NCBI GenBank assembly: GCA_950022295.1
Contig: OX465601.1
Location: 179,679,501-179,743,500 of the forward strand
DNA from: Bromus sterilis
Lineage: Eukaryota; Streptophyta; Magnoliopsida; Poales; Poaceae
DNA length: 64,000 nucleotides
Reading direction: 5' to 3'
In this document: piece after piece, positions 1 through 11,403 of the stretch
How positions within the stretch are numbered: position 1 is the stretch's first letter
Layout: every line of letters starts with the position of its first letter
The notes under the pieces: generated by a model
What the model saw: only the letters and a program-made list of their open reading frames with translations
Databases searched by the model: none
Told to the model about the DNA's origin: nothing
Translations under genes and position numbers: made by a program

Positions 1-2800
1 CCCGCTGAAGCAAATCCTCCGAAGCAAAAAGGAATTTCTTTGCCCGAAACTCATGAAGAAGGAGATGGCCAAAGTGAGCACATATTTCCTGATCCATGAG
101 AAGGAGAACTTTGGATCACTTGGGCATTGCTGAAGCAATTTGGAAGAAGTGCGAGGCAGAAGATCCCGAAGCACTTGATCTTGGTGATGTGTATATCTCA
201 AGCACCATCGAAGCCATGATAACCACCATGATCAGTCAGCTGAAGGACTTGCACTCTCGTGACAAGGCTGAATCAGCCAAAATTCACAAGTACCAACAGC
301 GCGCCGAAGGTGAAACCAATCTGGACTTCAAGGAGAATTCTCTGTCAATGCTCCGAAAGGTCACTGATGTGAATACTGTCACCAAGGACAACATTAAAAT
401 CTACAAAGGCAAGGTCAAAGCTCCCGTAGATGAAATGGTCAAGAATCACAACACTGCTTTTATGGCAAGTGACTCCAAGAAGCCAAAGCTGCTCTTGAAG
501 CATAACCCACTGAACCAAATCCATCATACCCTTCACCAAAGAAGAGAACCACCAAGAGGCGCAAAATGACTTTGGCCTCGGCTACTGAGATGGATACCAG
601 TGATCAACCCATCAGCCAGCCGAAGCACAACACTTCAACAATTCCTACTCCTACTGCTCCCAAGCCGAAGCCAACCAAAACCAAACAACAACCTGCTCCA
701 ACCACCAAAACTCCCACACCACCACCGCAAGCCCCCACTCACAAAAGAACCCCTGCTCCCCACACTCACGCACCCACTCCACCCGCCGCAGAACCAACTC
801 CACCCCGTGCTCCATCTCCGCCGCATGCACCCTCCCCTATGACAAAAAGAGATGCCACCCCACAAGCTGTTGATGTGACTCGCTCCCCTGTTGCTGAAAT
901 ACCTCGCTCACCAGCTCCAACAAACTCCCCTCGTCAGGAAGCTCAAGCATCTCACCACTACACCCCTTCAAACTCAAAAACTCGAGATTCTTGTGATTGT
1001 TCTTCAGCCAAATCAGTTCAAGAGTATGAAGCAAATGTTTCCCAGCCAGTGGCCCATGAAGAAGATGAAAAAGTGAAGATCCTAAACACTTCGCAAGAAC
1101 TGGCTTTGACGGTTGCTCAGGCTACTGGCCCTTCGCATATTGCTCCACCTGCTCGCCAGCAAAGGCCTCAGACTCACTGCCGTCCAAGGCAGGACACCCA
1201 GCTTGACTCCAATTACCCCAGGGAAACATTTCCAATCTTTAAGGGTGTTGGTTGTTCTTCGCGCCATGGACCAGAATTCAGTCTTGCACAACGTCAGAAG
1301 AAGCACAGATTTTTCAAGATAAGTCCGTATGCTTCGCCCCGCACGGCAAATGATCTTCGCTTCTGGACAACAGAGCAACAAACCTATACACCAAAGTCTA
1401 TTGTGAGAAGAGTGCACTATTTCGGCATCGCTATCTCAACATGCAAAGTTTATCTACTGCAACATGCTTCCAGAACGTCACCGAAACCATTGAGTCTCAG
1501 AATCTGACCAGGTTGTTTGCCTTGAGCACTCCCTTCAATTCTGAACTCATTAAGTAGTTCTATGCTACACTATATGTTTCGGGAGATGCCAATGAGCCTA
1601 GCACTTGGATCCTTGAATGGATGATACAAGGACAAATCTTCAGAATGTCTTCAGAAGAATTCATGGATATTGTAAACATTCCAAGGCACACTAGAGAACT
1701 TGAAAAGATTCACATGGAGCTAGACATCACCGAAGCTCAATTTGCAACTTTGCTGGACACTGAGATCACAGCAGATTACATACCAGAAAACATTCGCCCG
1801 AAGCACTTGATATTCATTTCCAAGACTTGGTTCTATATCTTGTAAACTCTTTGATTCCATTGAGTAATGCTTCGGAGGAGTCAAATATTTATCTCGAAGT
1901 TAGGCATGCAATCATGAAGCTCAAGCATGGAATGTTGTTTGATTTTTAGGACTGCTTCCTTCGCAACTTGGTTCATGCTGCAGAACTCCCGTTTACATTG
2001 AAGCCATATGCTCCCTGGCTACAATCCGTCTGCAATTATTGTCGTAACAAAGATTTTGTAGAACACTATCATCCAAAGCTTTTTACTCCTCCAGTGTGTG
2101 ACACTTTGGAATTGCTGAGGAAACCCAACGACATTTTTGCGACTTATGTTGGTGTCCGTCATGATGTCAACGAGCGGAATGTTTCAAAGAAATTCCAGAA
2201 AGACTGTCATCAATTGGAAGTTAATCTTCGGTCGCAGCAAATGCTTGAGAACTTCATTGAAGCAAATCAATGTCAGATGCAGTTCTTGGCAAATGAGATC
2301 AATCGTGTTGGAAACAAAGCTCTAAACAACAATCAATATCTTCGTGTTCTAAAGCGCCACTCCTGGAAAGGCTGCGGAAATTCAACTCTGTCAAAGCTCT
2401 TCAGCATGATCGCATCTTCAAAGAGTATGAACACTTGCAGCGAAACTTTTCCAGGGACGACACAGTTGACCGACCGAAGTAGAAGCTCCCGCCCCTTCAC
2501 AAGATTGATGAAGTCTTCTTCGTCAACGAGCCAGATCCCATCAGGCCCGACACCGTCACTAACAAGGACTCAGTCACATCCAAGGACGATGCCGGCCTCG
2601 ACGACAGCGGCCTCAACATCGACCTCATCGCCACGAAGAACTTCGAATCTCTTCCTTCGCCCGAGTCGGAAGAAGAATCTTCAGGAGATCAATCTTCTTC
2701 GGGCGAGTCTCGTCAAGTTCAGCTTCGTCGGGCTCCAAGGGTGCTGATGCCGCGCAGTAGTTCTCTCGATCCACTTCCCAACCCTTTGTCCAATCATTGA
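1..2800 (+). pseudogene. Decayed extra ORF of RT-1 (putative plant transposon protein type)
   Basis: Several frames join into one ancestral reading frame that ends at TGA 2798-2800. Visible parts in order are a helical, charged N-terminal part (96-569), a Pro/Thr/Lys-rich low-complexity linker (about 566-960), a folded-looking domain (about 1390-1845) containing FYATLYVSGDANEPSTW, a second domain (1860-2400), and an acidic Ser/Glu/Asp-rich tail (2500-2800). Breaks include a stop near 94, a frameshift near 1376, an in-frame TAG at 1555, a TAG near 1948 and a further frameshift before 2500. The central domain resembles the 'putative plant transposon protein' family found in grass and legume retroelements; that match is from memory. 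No protease or RT motif is present. It sits immediately 5' of the 3' LTR, where a third ORF would lie. Confidence 0.6.
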
Positions 2801-2801
2801 C

Positions 2802-2815
2802 AAAAAAGGGGGAGA
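2802..2815 (+). other. First PPT-like purine run after the last ORF of RT-1
   Basis: The run aaaaaagggggaga starts two bases after the stop codon at 2798. It is nearly the same as the PPT at 3288-3299, about 490 bp further on, that touches the LTR. Only the second can prime at the LTR boundary. The first may be an internal priming site or a duplicate. Confidence 0.55.
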
Positions 2816-3287
2816 ATGTTGCCATCGATGAGTTTCGATTTGCATCGGGGAAAGGGTTTCTGCATTCGTATTTTGCTTCCCTTGGTTAAGTTACAACAAA
2901 CATTCCACTCCATTCGATTGCGTTGTAACTTAAGCTTACATTCGGTTGTGCTACTGTTGTGCTACGCTTAAGTTTTAATAACCCCATTTCTCGAAAGTAT
3001 TGCCTCATATTTTCTATCTTGCAGGTGGTTATTATCTTTAAGTCACAGGTCATTGGACGGGATTGCACATACCTTTGGATTTCTATCTTCGAATGCGACT
3101 CCCTTCGCTAAGATATTTTTTTAGCTCCCCACCGAAGAAATATCCCTCAAGCATTCACTTCTATTATATAAATCTTCGCTACTTGAATTCAGGGGGAGTC
3201 GAAAACTTCATATCTTAGAGTTTTTTCGCATCAGTTCATAAAAACTTCAATATCTTTTATCGATGCCTGTTTTGTCAACAATAGTCC
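2816..3287 (+). other. 3' untranslated region of RT-1, no gene seen
   Basis: This stretch lies between the two purine runs. It is T-rich with scattered short frames and no recognised domain, and nothing else is supported in it. Confidence 0.6.
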
Positions 3288-3299
3288 AAAAGGGGGAGA
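3288..3299 (+). promoter_or_regulatory. Polypurine tract of RT-1
   Basis: The run aaaagggggaga lies one base before TGTAAGAG, the first bases of the LTR. This is the expected position of the plus-strand primer of an LTR element in plus orientation. Confidence 0.75.
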
Positions 3300-3300
3300 T

Positions 3301-4538
3301 TGTAAGAGTAAAGTTTTGTCCCCATGTTTTTTGTATATTGTTGGACAAGATAGTATAGGAACTAAGAATGTTTTCTAGTGTAAACAGTTGATTAGGTTCC
3401 TCAAGGAAAAGTTAGGTGATAAAGCTTCAAGGATGTTTTTCAAGCTATCGAAGCACAACTCCAAGAGCGAAGTTTTATCACGGAGGATGACCCCTAAAAA
3501 TTATGGTTTCCGCAAGCTCAACTCATCGAAGGAAATGAAGAAGACGGCGCAAGAATTAGATGTTTTTGTGTAGTTCTTTTTCTATTCTTTGAGTCATAGG
3601 AAAAACGTACTATCAAGAGGGGTTTATTTTGTGGACATCGAAGCTATTGTGAAAATGCTCAGACCAAATCTAAACCAAGTGAGAAACCTGAGAGAAGAAA
3701 TCTCATGTGCACTGAGTTAAGTTTCAGTAGCAAAGACTTCGTTCTTTGGTTTCTGAAGGAGAACTAAGTCTGTGAGTCAGCTTTACTTGTTCCACAAGTA
3801 AAGTTGCGCATTGATGAGTAATCCGACCATTGTGGACATGCGTCAAGCTGTAGCTTTGGGTCAAATCAGTCATTTCTCACCTCGGGATCGCCACCTATAA
3901 ACACGCCGCCGCCTCCATTTGCGGGCGGCTGCTCTGAGATTATTCCTGAGAGAGACTGAAGAGAGCATCCCAAGAACGCCACCGAAGAATAACCCAAAAG
4001 CCAAACTACCGAATCCTATGTCCCAGTGATCTGAGTAGATTCACGATGACTTAGGTGAAAGCTTTCTAGCAATGTTATCTTGGAGAACTACAATTCTCCT
4101 AGACGGTTAGAGTGTCGTCTTCAGAGATAGAAGATTTATTGTCGCCTCGAAGCTCAAGTTTGTCAAAGGTTTCGGAGATTTCCTTGATAATCTACCCCGA
4201 GTCATAACTGGCCAAGCTCAAGGAGATTCCAGGTGTTCAGTCACCAGTCCCTCCAACCAGACGTAGCGCTTTGCAGAGTGTGAACTGGTCGACCAAACAT
4301 CGCCGAATCAAGAGTTCGTTTTAATTCAAGCATTTACTTTCCGCATTGAATTTTCTTCCTAGTTATGCTTCAACATGATTTGACTCGCTGAGTTTAGTTT
4401 CGCTACATGTTTTGCTTCCCAGTTACTTGTATCTGTGTTCCTTTTTCTGCTGGGTTTTTGCTTCACTTCAAAGCTTCACTCAAAAATTTGAAGTGAGCAT
4501 TCACCCTCTCCCCCTCTGATCACATACTTGGACTCTCA
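3301..4538 (+). repeat. 3' LTR of RT-1 (about 1.24 kb)
   Basis: It starts with TG right after the PPT and ends ...gactctca at 4538. A TATA box (cctataaac) lies at about 3894-3902, followed by a GC-rich transcribed-type leader. The end is set by the point where the interrupted gypsy RT frame of RT-2 resumes. The second LTR is not in the window, so the LTR cannot be verified by pairing. Confidence 0.7.
3894..3902 (+). promoter_or_regulatory. TATA box of the RT-1 LTR
   Basis: The motif ctataaac follows a GC-containing stretch, and a transcript would start about 30 bases later, near 3930, inside the LTR. This is the usual layout of a plant LTR promoter. Confidence 0.5.
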
Positions 4539-5752
4539 GTTCCGGGATTCTTTGGTCCATTTGAATTTTCCTCCTTTCCTGAGTAGTTGGTAGAATGGCA
4601 AGGTTCCTTCTCCCAACCTGCTGATGAAACGGCTCAGGGCTGCGAGTCTTCCGGTGAGTTGTTGGACGCCCTTGACATCGACCGGTTCTTGCATCCTTGT
4701 GAGTGCCTAGAATTTTTCTTGGTTGGCTTCGACTCCTCGGGCGGAGACCATGTACCCGAGAAGTTTTTCACGCTGAACACTCACTTCTTTGGATTGAGCT
4801 TGATACTGTATTTGTTGAGTGCTGCGAAGGTTTCTCGGAGGCCGTCGAGTAGTGAGTCCGCGTTGTATGTTTTGATGACGATGTCGTCGACGTAGACTTG
4901 GACGTTCCTGCCGATTTGGTCTCTTAAGCATGACTGCATCATCCGCTGGTACGTGGCTCTAGCGTTCTTCAGTCCGAATGGCATCATCCTGTAGCAGAAT
5001 ACACCATAGGGTGTGATGAGTGAGGTGTGCTCTTCGTCTTCTTCCTTCATCCTGATTTGGTTGTATCCTGAGTAGGCATCGATAAAATACAGCAGGTTGC
5101 ATCCTGCCGTTGAGTCGATGATCTGGTCGATCCTTGGGAGAGGGAAGTGGTCCTTTGGGCAGTGCTTGTTTACATGCCCGTAGTCGACGCACATGCGTAG
5201 CACGTCAATGTCCTTTTTGGGTACTAGAACTGGGTTTGCAACCCAGGTGGCCTTCTTTGTCTTTCGGATGAATTGTGTGTCGAGTAATCGGTTGACTTCT
5301 TCTCCAATGGCTCTGCGTTTTGGCTCAGAGAATCTTCGCAGCGCTTGCTTTACTGCGTTTTTCCAGACTGACCATGGAATCGACATCTTGCGCAAGGTGT
5401 CAGTGAAAATGATGTTTAGGCTGCTGCCCCCGTCCATGAATACTCTATCCATGTCGTATCCGCCAATTTGAGCTTCGAGAACCACAGGCGCGTGCCCTGG
5501 TCTCGGAATTGCGGAAGGATGGTCATCTTGTGAGAAGGTGATGTTGGTTTCTGAACCATATAGGTGATAGGTTTCTTCTGGTAATAAGTATTCGGTTGCT
5601 CGAGCTTGCAGAGTGTGCGCCTTCTTCTTTGCCTTTGATGGTCGTCCTTCTTGGATCACGCAAACCCGACTGTGGGACGGCGGGTACTGCTCTTCTGGGT
5701 TAGCCGCTGGTGGTTGCGCTGTCTCTTGAGCCCGTATGGATTTGCGTTGCTT
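4539..5752 (-). pseudogene. Protease-reverse transcriptase remnant of RT-2
   Basis: The frame runs from after a TAA at about 5753 down to 4539. It contains the aspartic protease motif FMDGGSSLN, then almost immediately the start of RT (VKQALRRFSEPKRRAIGEEV), so about 300 residues usually lying between them are deleted. RT motifs follow in order: VPKKD, CVDYGHVNKHCPKDHFPLPR, YSGYNQIRM, MPFGLKNA, YVDDIVIKT (plus-strand 4883-4894 encodes YVDD). A frameshift at about 4781 moves the frame, after which the thumb/RNase H approach continues (LTGRLAALSRFISRLGEG) and stops at the RT-1 insertion. It lacks RNase H and integrase here. It would have copied element RNA in virus-like particles. Identity of the domains is certain; function is lost. 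Confidence 0.88.
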
Positions 5753-6565
5753 TTATTTCTTGAGTCCGTCGGAGAGTTCGGTAAACACCCGACAAATCGT
5801 CAAGGTGTGTCTTGATCTAATGCGTCCCCAATTGTCTTTGACGCAATGGATTGTGCAAGGTCCATCCAGCTGCTCCTGGGCTGTGAGTTTGCTGGAACCG
5901 GCGTGCCTTCTTCTTCTTGCGATGCGGAACGACTGCGAGTGATATTCTGAGCGGGAGTGGAACCTTGGATCAAGTTCAATTCCGTCATTGATCGAGTGGT
6001 TGTGGATCATCTTAACGAATTTGTCCGATCTTCGGTTGGGGTCATAGTATTTACCGAATTGAGTGTCGAAACCTTCGTTGCATGTCGCGATGTTTGCTCG
6101 GGTGGCGGTGAGTGCTCGGGTGGTTGTCGGAGCTGCTGCGCCGGGCGGCGATTCCTCGAGTGAGACATCAACTTGGAATTCTTGCTCTGGCTCTGCGACT
6201 GGTCTTGTGGCTACGGCTTGTGATTTTCTTCTGACTCGTCGAGTTTTCCTTCGCTGGGCGCGACTTTGGTAGTCGCCGAAGGATTGATATTGGCACAGTT
6301 GCCGGCCGAGTGATCTTGGAGGCGCGTTGGAGAGGCTTGCGATGAACCTGAGTTCTTCGAGTGGATAGGATCTTGCTCGAGTCCTCGAGTTGTGATTTGC
6401 TGATGATGGGACCACCGAGATCGTGATTCCAACCTGCATCTTCCCCACGGTCGGTGCCAATTGACGAGGATTGACCTCGGCAAATCCCATGGTTAGGAAC
6501 CCTGGGTTAGATCGTAGAGGAAATGTGCAGGTTGGCAATACTTGTCGGCTAACAGGAGAAAGCAC
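5753..6565 (-). pseudogene. Gag C-terminal remnant of RT-2
   Basis: This 270-codon frame ends at a TAA just before the protease frame, which continues in the same frame, so the stop is probably a point mutation in a gag-pol polyprotein. It includes a basic linker rich in Arg (RRKTRRVRRK), an acidic stretch, and a degenerate CCHC-like knuckle region (DGPCTIH then HTLTICRVF) typical of Tat-lineage Gag ends. The N-terminal capsid half is missing or out of frame. No convincing start codon: the listed start is only the first possible one after a stop. Confidence 0.6.
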
Positions 6566-6599
6566 TTCCTCCTCGGTTATATTGCGATGGAGGCGAGTA

Positions 6600-6878
6600 C
6601 AGTGGAGGTCGAGGCGAGTTCGCTCAGGACCGGAGGTGTTGCTTGGATATTAGATGCCCCAAACGTCCCCTCTCCCAGCCTTTATATACTAGGCTAGATC
6701 GCAAGGAGTCCGTATGGGCTTATAGAAAGGCTTTCCTAATCTAACTTGAGTCTTGGACGCCAAGTCGTGGGTTCCATAATCGTCGAGGACTCCTATGGCG
6801 GTGCCTCGAGTGGGCCAGTCATGGGCCGATCGAGGATTCTAGCGGGCCTTTTGCATTGATACATACCAGGTACCCTCA
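6600..6878 (-). repeat. Possible 5' LTR remnant of RT-2
   Basis: On the minus strand a TGAGGGTACC start at 6878 is followed by a TATATAAAGG motif (plus 6682-6691) and a leader running into gag. This is the layout of U3, TATA and R. The 3' edge of the LTR and a PBS are not recognised, so the call is tentative and may be only a promoter-bearing fragment. Confidence 0.4.
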
Positions 6879-8041
6879 TCTGTAAGAGTGTGGGGTCACC
6901 CCCTCGTCAGGACTAAACCCTTGTTATATGCTCACGTTAGATGCGGTGATTTATGTTTTTTTGTGTTGTTCTCCCCTCCACTCCAAACTTATCCTCTAAC
7001 CCAAAACACTTGGAACCAATGTATGGTGTACGGAGACGAGCTCATCTCTGTCGGATCAATGACTTAATTGGAAGCGGAACAATGGATTCAGAACATGGAG
7101 AATCATATGAAGGATAAAAATATTGAATGTAGAGCAAATATATGTGAGAATGTGAGAAGAATTGCAACCGGCGATAAGTTTAAGCTTCACAAGTATTAAT
7201 GGTGGGCCATTGCCCACAAGCACCCACATCTTACAAGGACCCAGTACATTATTATCGAAATAAGATTCATAGAGGAAGCTACTTGTCAGGAACCATTTGT
7301 TTTGGAGTTTACGTAAACCTGAGAGTTGTGAGGAAGCGATAACTGTTTTGTTTGGCTTACAGAATTATAGGATTTGTCCGAACTCAGTTCATGGACAAGA
7401 GAACTCTATATTGCTTGTGAGGATACTCGAGTGTTAGAAGGTGAGATTAGCTCAACCATATACAAGGTAATGACTTGGGTACGAGATGGATTGATCACCA
7501 TACCGGCGACTCTTATCATTTTCTTTGCTATGTGGGATGGTAAATCTAGAGTGACTTACCTATAGTAGAGAGTTGACAACGACGATAAGCCAAAACTTTA
7601 GAATGTGTATGATGTTTTGACCCATGTACGTTGCAACCCTTGCGAATCATAAATTATATGGTGAGAATAAGGCCAGTCCCTTTTTCTGTAGGAAGCCCTC
7701 TTATTGGCTACCATGAGTGCCGAATTTTTCTTAAATAGTATTTGCGCTAGACTTGTCAGTCGAGAAGGTAAAGTATATGGAAGAATACTCTTTTGACAAT
7801 GGACTCGAGATATTGAACAAGGGTAGTGCATGCACCGGTGCAATGCCAATTAATAAGTTATCCAGCAGATGTGTGAAGACCAGTTTGTCACCACCAAGAT
7901 TGAAGTATTTACGGATAAAGCCATGTCCATGAATCTAAGGGTGGTAGAATCCTGCACATTAGAGGATCATCAAGACATTCGAGGAGACCCCAATCAAAAC
8001 CTTTTCTTTCTAGCCTCTTGGAATCTCGAGGACGAGATTCA
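6879..8041 (+). other. Decayed interior of RT-3, no intact gene
   Basis: No frame longer than about 80 codons is supported. The last part before 8041 has the look of a degenerate 3' end of a gypsy pol or its 3' UTR (LASWNLEDEIHFKG, 8000-8045) and runs straight into a PPT and LTR. Everything else here is unassigned. Confidence 0.4.
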
Positions 8042-8059
8042 TTTTAAGGGTTGTAGATT
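8042..8059 (+). promoter_or_regulatory. PPT of RT-3
   Basis: ttttaagggttgtagat lies directly before TGTAATATTTTGGG. This resembles the common grass gypsy boundary of a T/A run, G run and GTAGAT followed by TGTAA. The G run is degraded. Confidence 0.5.
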
Positions 8060-11000
8060 TGTAATATTTTGGGATGTTATATATATTATATAATTATGTT
8101 TGTTTTGCTTGCTCTGTGTGAAGTGGACTCGTTTGAAACTTTTGGAGTTTAAATGAATATTAAATTAATGAGAGGAAATAAAATGACTTTCCCGAATATA
8201 AATTTTAGTTCTTTTGCATTTATAAGTTAAAACAAATCCAACAATAAAAATAGAGAGAAGGCAATATGACTCCTTCAAGATATAAAAGAAAGTTGGAATT
8301 TGTTTTTAATATGATTTATTTGGAGTTTATTGGAAATTTTTAAATACTATTCCGTACAAAAAAAATACACATGAGAGAAGATAAAATGACTTCTTCAATA
8401 TAAAAAAAGGTTAAAAAATTGGATTATTTTATTTGGATTTATCAAAAATTATTTTTTTGGAGAATACTCATTGACTATTTTATTTTGATTATTCTAAAAT
8501 TTAAGAAATTTATTTGGTATTGTTTCTGACTTATATTTTATTTTATAAAACTCTTCGAAGATCAGTCAAAATAAATATTAATAGTACTGTTGAGTTTATT
8601 TTTATTTATTTTTAAAATACTTGAGTTATATTTCTGAGTAACTTTTATTATTTTAAAAATATCTCTATACTTTGTTTTATTTTAAAACAAAGAAAAATCC
8701 GCGAAATAAAATTGAAGAGCGGACCGGCTAACTGGGCCAGCCAGCCACCAGCTGGCCCCGTGCGCCGCAGCAGCCACTGGGCCGCGAAACCACCCAAGTC
8801 TCCTCCCTAGCGCCCGTTTTTTTTCTCTTTTTTGTTTTTTTCTTTTTCTTCAGCCACTGATTGGCTGGCCCCGCCTGTGAGCTTCGTCTCTTCCCTCCCG
8901 CACGCAGCACATGGCCTCGGCACGCACGACACACTGCCACGCCTCCCCACGCGCCACCCCTTTCCTTCTTGGCCTCACCCACGCGTATCTCGCCCTTCGC
9001 TCCTCCGCAGCGACACCTTTATGGCTCCATTAAAAGCCTTGCCAAGACTTCACCGGAGAATTCGGGCTCGCCGGATTTTATCTCCGAGAGCACGCACCTA
9101 GACACCCTCTCCTCCTATATAAACCACTCCCGCGTGTCCTTCTCTTCACTCGACTGAATCCCCCTATTTTTCACGCCCAAAACCCCACCCCATTCACGTA
9201 TTCGCTCGCCGGAGTTCGCCGGTCGAGCTCCGTCTTGCTTTCGATTACCTCTCCGGTAAGCCTCTCCGCAACTCCCTCTTCTCCAATTCGGTTGCCGTCA
9301 CCTTTGCACTCATTTTTGACATGTTTTACCCCTCCTCATGGACCACATCAGCCGCCGGAGTCGCCCTTGCCCGCCCCGCACTCGCCGGAGCACCGCCTCG
9401 CCCCGGCCAGCCCCGACGTCGCTGGAGTCCGCCCCCACCACCCCGAGCCTTCCCACGCCGGGCCTCCCCTCCTCCACCCCGCGACTGTCGCCAATCCTCA
9501 CCCGAGCGGCGCCGCCCCACGAAGAGCCGCCGTCGGCGACGCCCCTCACCCTTGGTGCGTTCCTCTCTGTAAAAGAGAGAGAGATTAGATTAGAAAAAAA
9601 AGTTTTTCTTTTAAAAAAAATAGGTTGAACCATTAATTATTATTATTTATTGAGTGTTCACGAGATTAGAGTTTTGGTGCATCCTGTTGGCACGATAGCT
9701 AGGGGCTTAGTAATAATTTTTTGTATCTTGTTTTTAGCAGATTTCCCTAGACTTTTAATAACTATAACTTTTTGCTCGTATATTATTTTTCATCGAACCC
9801 AAAGCCCAGTTTTAAGATTTTCACCCCTCTGTCCAGTAGGACTATTATTTCAATCTTTTGAAAAAAATTCATTTTTTCTTGGGAAGATTCAAATTCAAAC
9901 TATTTTTGGCCATAACTTTTTAACAATAGCTCGGTTTAAACGATTCTTTTTGCAAATCAAAACCCTAGAATAGCACTATAATTTTGTTTCATCACCAACA
10001 AGTTTTAAAAAAATCATGTTCTATTTTGCAAAAACCTTTTCCTTGGTTTTCTTTTAGAGTTTCTGCAAACTTTTATTTGCCTTTTCTTTTGAATTGCGTT
10101 TGAATGTGTGTACCCTTGTTTGCTTGATTACGAATGATTGGTAAGAGGGATACGAGTAGAATTGTTGGAAATTGTTTGTGCGAAGGACTTCATCAAGCTA
10201 CAAGGAAAGTTACTCTTTTGATCATACTCCAACTATACCTATATTTTTCCTATGCATTGTAGTCCAACTTAAATATTATGCATTGATAGGATTATGTATT
10301 ATACTATATTATTGCACCCAGTAGTTCATTGAGGTAGGTCCGAACCTTATATCATGTAGCCACCGTGTAGAATTATACTGCTTTGCTAAGTAAATGTGGA
10401 TTGGGAAGTGATACATTATGAGGTATGAGTGTCACCTGGGTGGATGATTGGGAGCACCCTGGAGAAACCAGTGGATTTGGCTGAGTGACCTGGAGATGGC
10501 CAGTAATCACTGCGTAATTCCACTCAGGCTTAAAGGGATCAATCATATTTTTCATAACTAGAAGTTGACCTGGGCTCTGGCTTGGTTGATTAGTTGTAGT
10601 GACTCTTACTAGGTGTTGCTACAAACATAGTTATGAGTAAGTGGGATGGGCATCGCCAAAGTGAGTGAAACTCTTCTAAAATACCATTTCTCGACCTTCC
10701 TGCTCCCATACCACATGCAGTGTGATGAACTAAAAAGGAGGTGGTTGAGTCTTGTCGGGAAAACTACACAAACCTCTGCAGAGTGTACAAACTCATCATG
10801 GTTAGACATGTCCACGGTTACGGAAAACTTTGAGCATCTATAAGTGGGACTGTTGACGGATCTCATCATCTTTAATTAATCAATCGGGTTTAATCAACCT
10901 TGGGAGTAGATTGACTTGAAGAAACCAATTCAATCATATTATGAGCTTTGTAGTACTGATATGATACTCTTTGAGTAGGACAAAATCAACTTTATGCAAA

Positions 11001-11403
11001 TTGAAACTTAGAGATTTTCCACCAGTAAAATAGCATGTAGAAGATAGGTCTATTATATATTCTTTTTGGAGTAACTTGCCGTACACTCAAAGTACTGACC
11101 CATTTTGGGTTGTAACCTTCGGTGTTGCAAGATTGTATAAGACGAGTAAGTGATGCGATGTAGGGTTACGATGTCTAGACTCAACTTTGCCGTTGGTGTT
11201 GATGGGACTCCACATATTTATTGTTTGTTTCTGCGGTGTATTCTAGCCCAAGGGTTATAAGGTAATAAATACCATGTATTTACATTACTTTTTGACATGT
11301 GATTTTTGGTATTTCATCGAGTACTGTGTGTGCTAGCATACTGATCCAGTGATAGAAGATAAGCACAGTAGACTCGGTTCCTTTTCGGGACCAGGTTGTT
11401 ACA
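8060..11403 (+). repeat. 3' LTR of RT-3 (about 3.3 kb)
   Basis: It begins TGTAATATTTTGGG after a PPT and ends ...ccaggttgttaca at 11403, giving TGT...ACA ends. The first 600 bases are AT-rich. A GC-rich promoter zone follows, with TATATAAACC at 9115-9124 and a leader rich in Pro/Ala/Arg codons (9150-9590), then an AT-rich U5-like tail. Immediately after 11403 the Athila-like gag of RT-4 continues on the opposite strand (the STYN part of the motif), which fixes the right boundary. Apparent ORFs at 9235-9628 are low-complexity leader sequence, not genes. Confidence 0.7.
9113..9125 (+). promoter_or_regulatory. TATA box of the RT-3 LTR
   Basis: tcctatataaacc sits downstream of a GC-rich region and upstream of a CT-rich leader, which is a typical plant LTR core promoter. 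Confidence 0.6.

Larger units (their letters stand above)
1..4538 (+). mobile_element. RT-1: 3' part of an LTR retrotransposon (extra ORF, PPT, 3' LTR)
   Basis: The left edge enters an element running on the plus strand. It shows a long decayed reading frame up to the stop at 2798, a 3' untranslated region, a purine tract at 3288-3299 directly before TGTAAGAG at 3301, and an LTR-like block ending in CA at 4538. The next bases (gttcc, 4539 onward) resume a gypsy reverse transcriptase on the other strand, so RT-1 is inserted into RT-2. The 5' LTR and gag-pol lie outside the window, so superfamily is not proven. An additional ORF 3' of pol is known in Tat-type gypsy elements, which I take as the likeliest class. 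Confidence 0.75.
4539..6878 (-). mobile_element. RT-2: decayed Tat-like gypsy retrotransposon
   Basis: Read on the minus strand, the order is a possible 5' LTR remnant (6878 to about 6600), the gag C-terminal half (6565-5753), protease, then reverse transcriptase up to 4539, where RT-1 interrupts it. The YVDDIVIKT catalytic motif and the protease motif FMDGGSS identify a gypsy pol, and the wording of the motifs fits the Tat lineage of grasses. Stops and frameshifts make it non-functional, and a large piece between protease and RT is missing. The rest of pol would lie left of RT-1, outside the window. Confidence 0.8.

Noticed and set aside
9235..9628. Several overlapping Pro/Ala-rich frames
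   Set aside because: Low-complexity leader of the RT-3 LTR just after its TATA box; no conserved motif.
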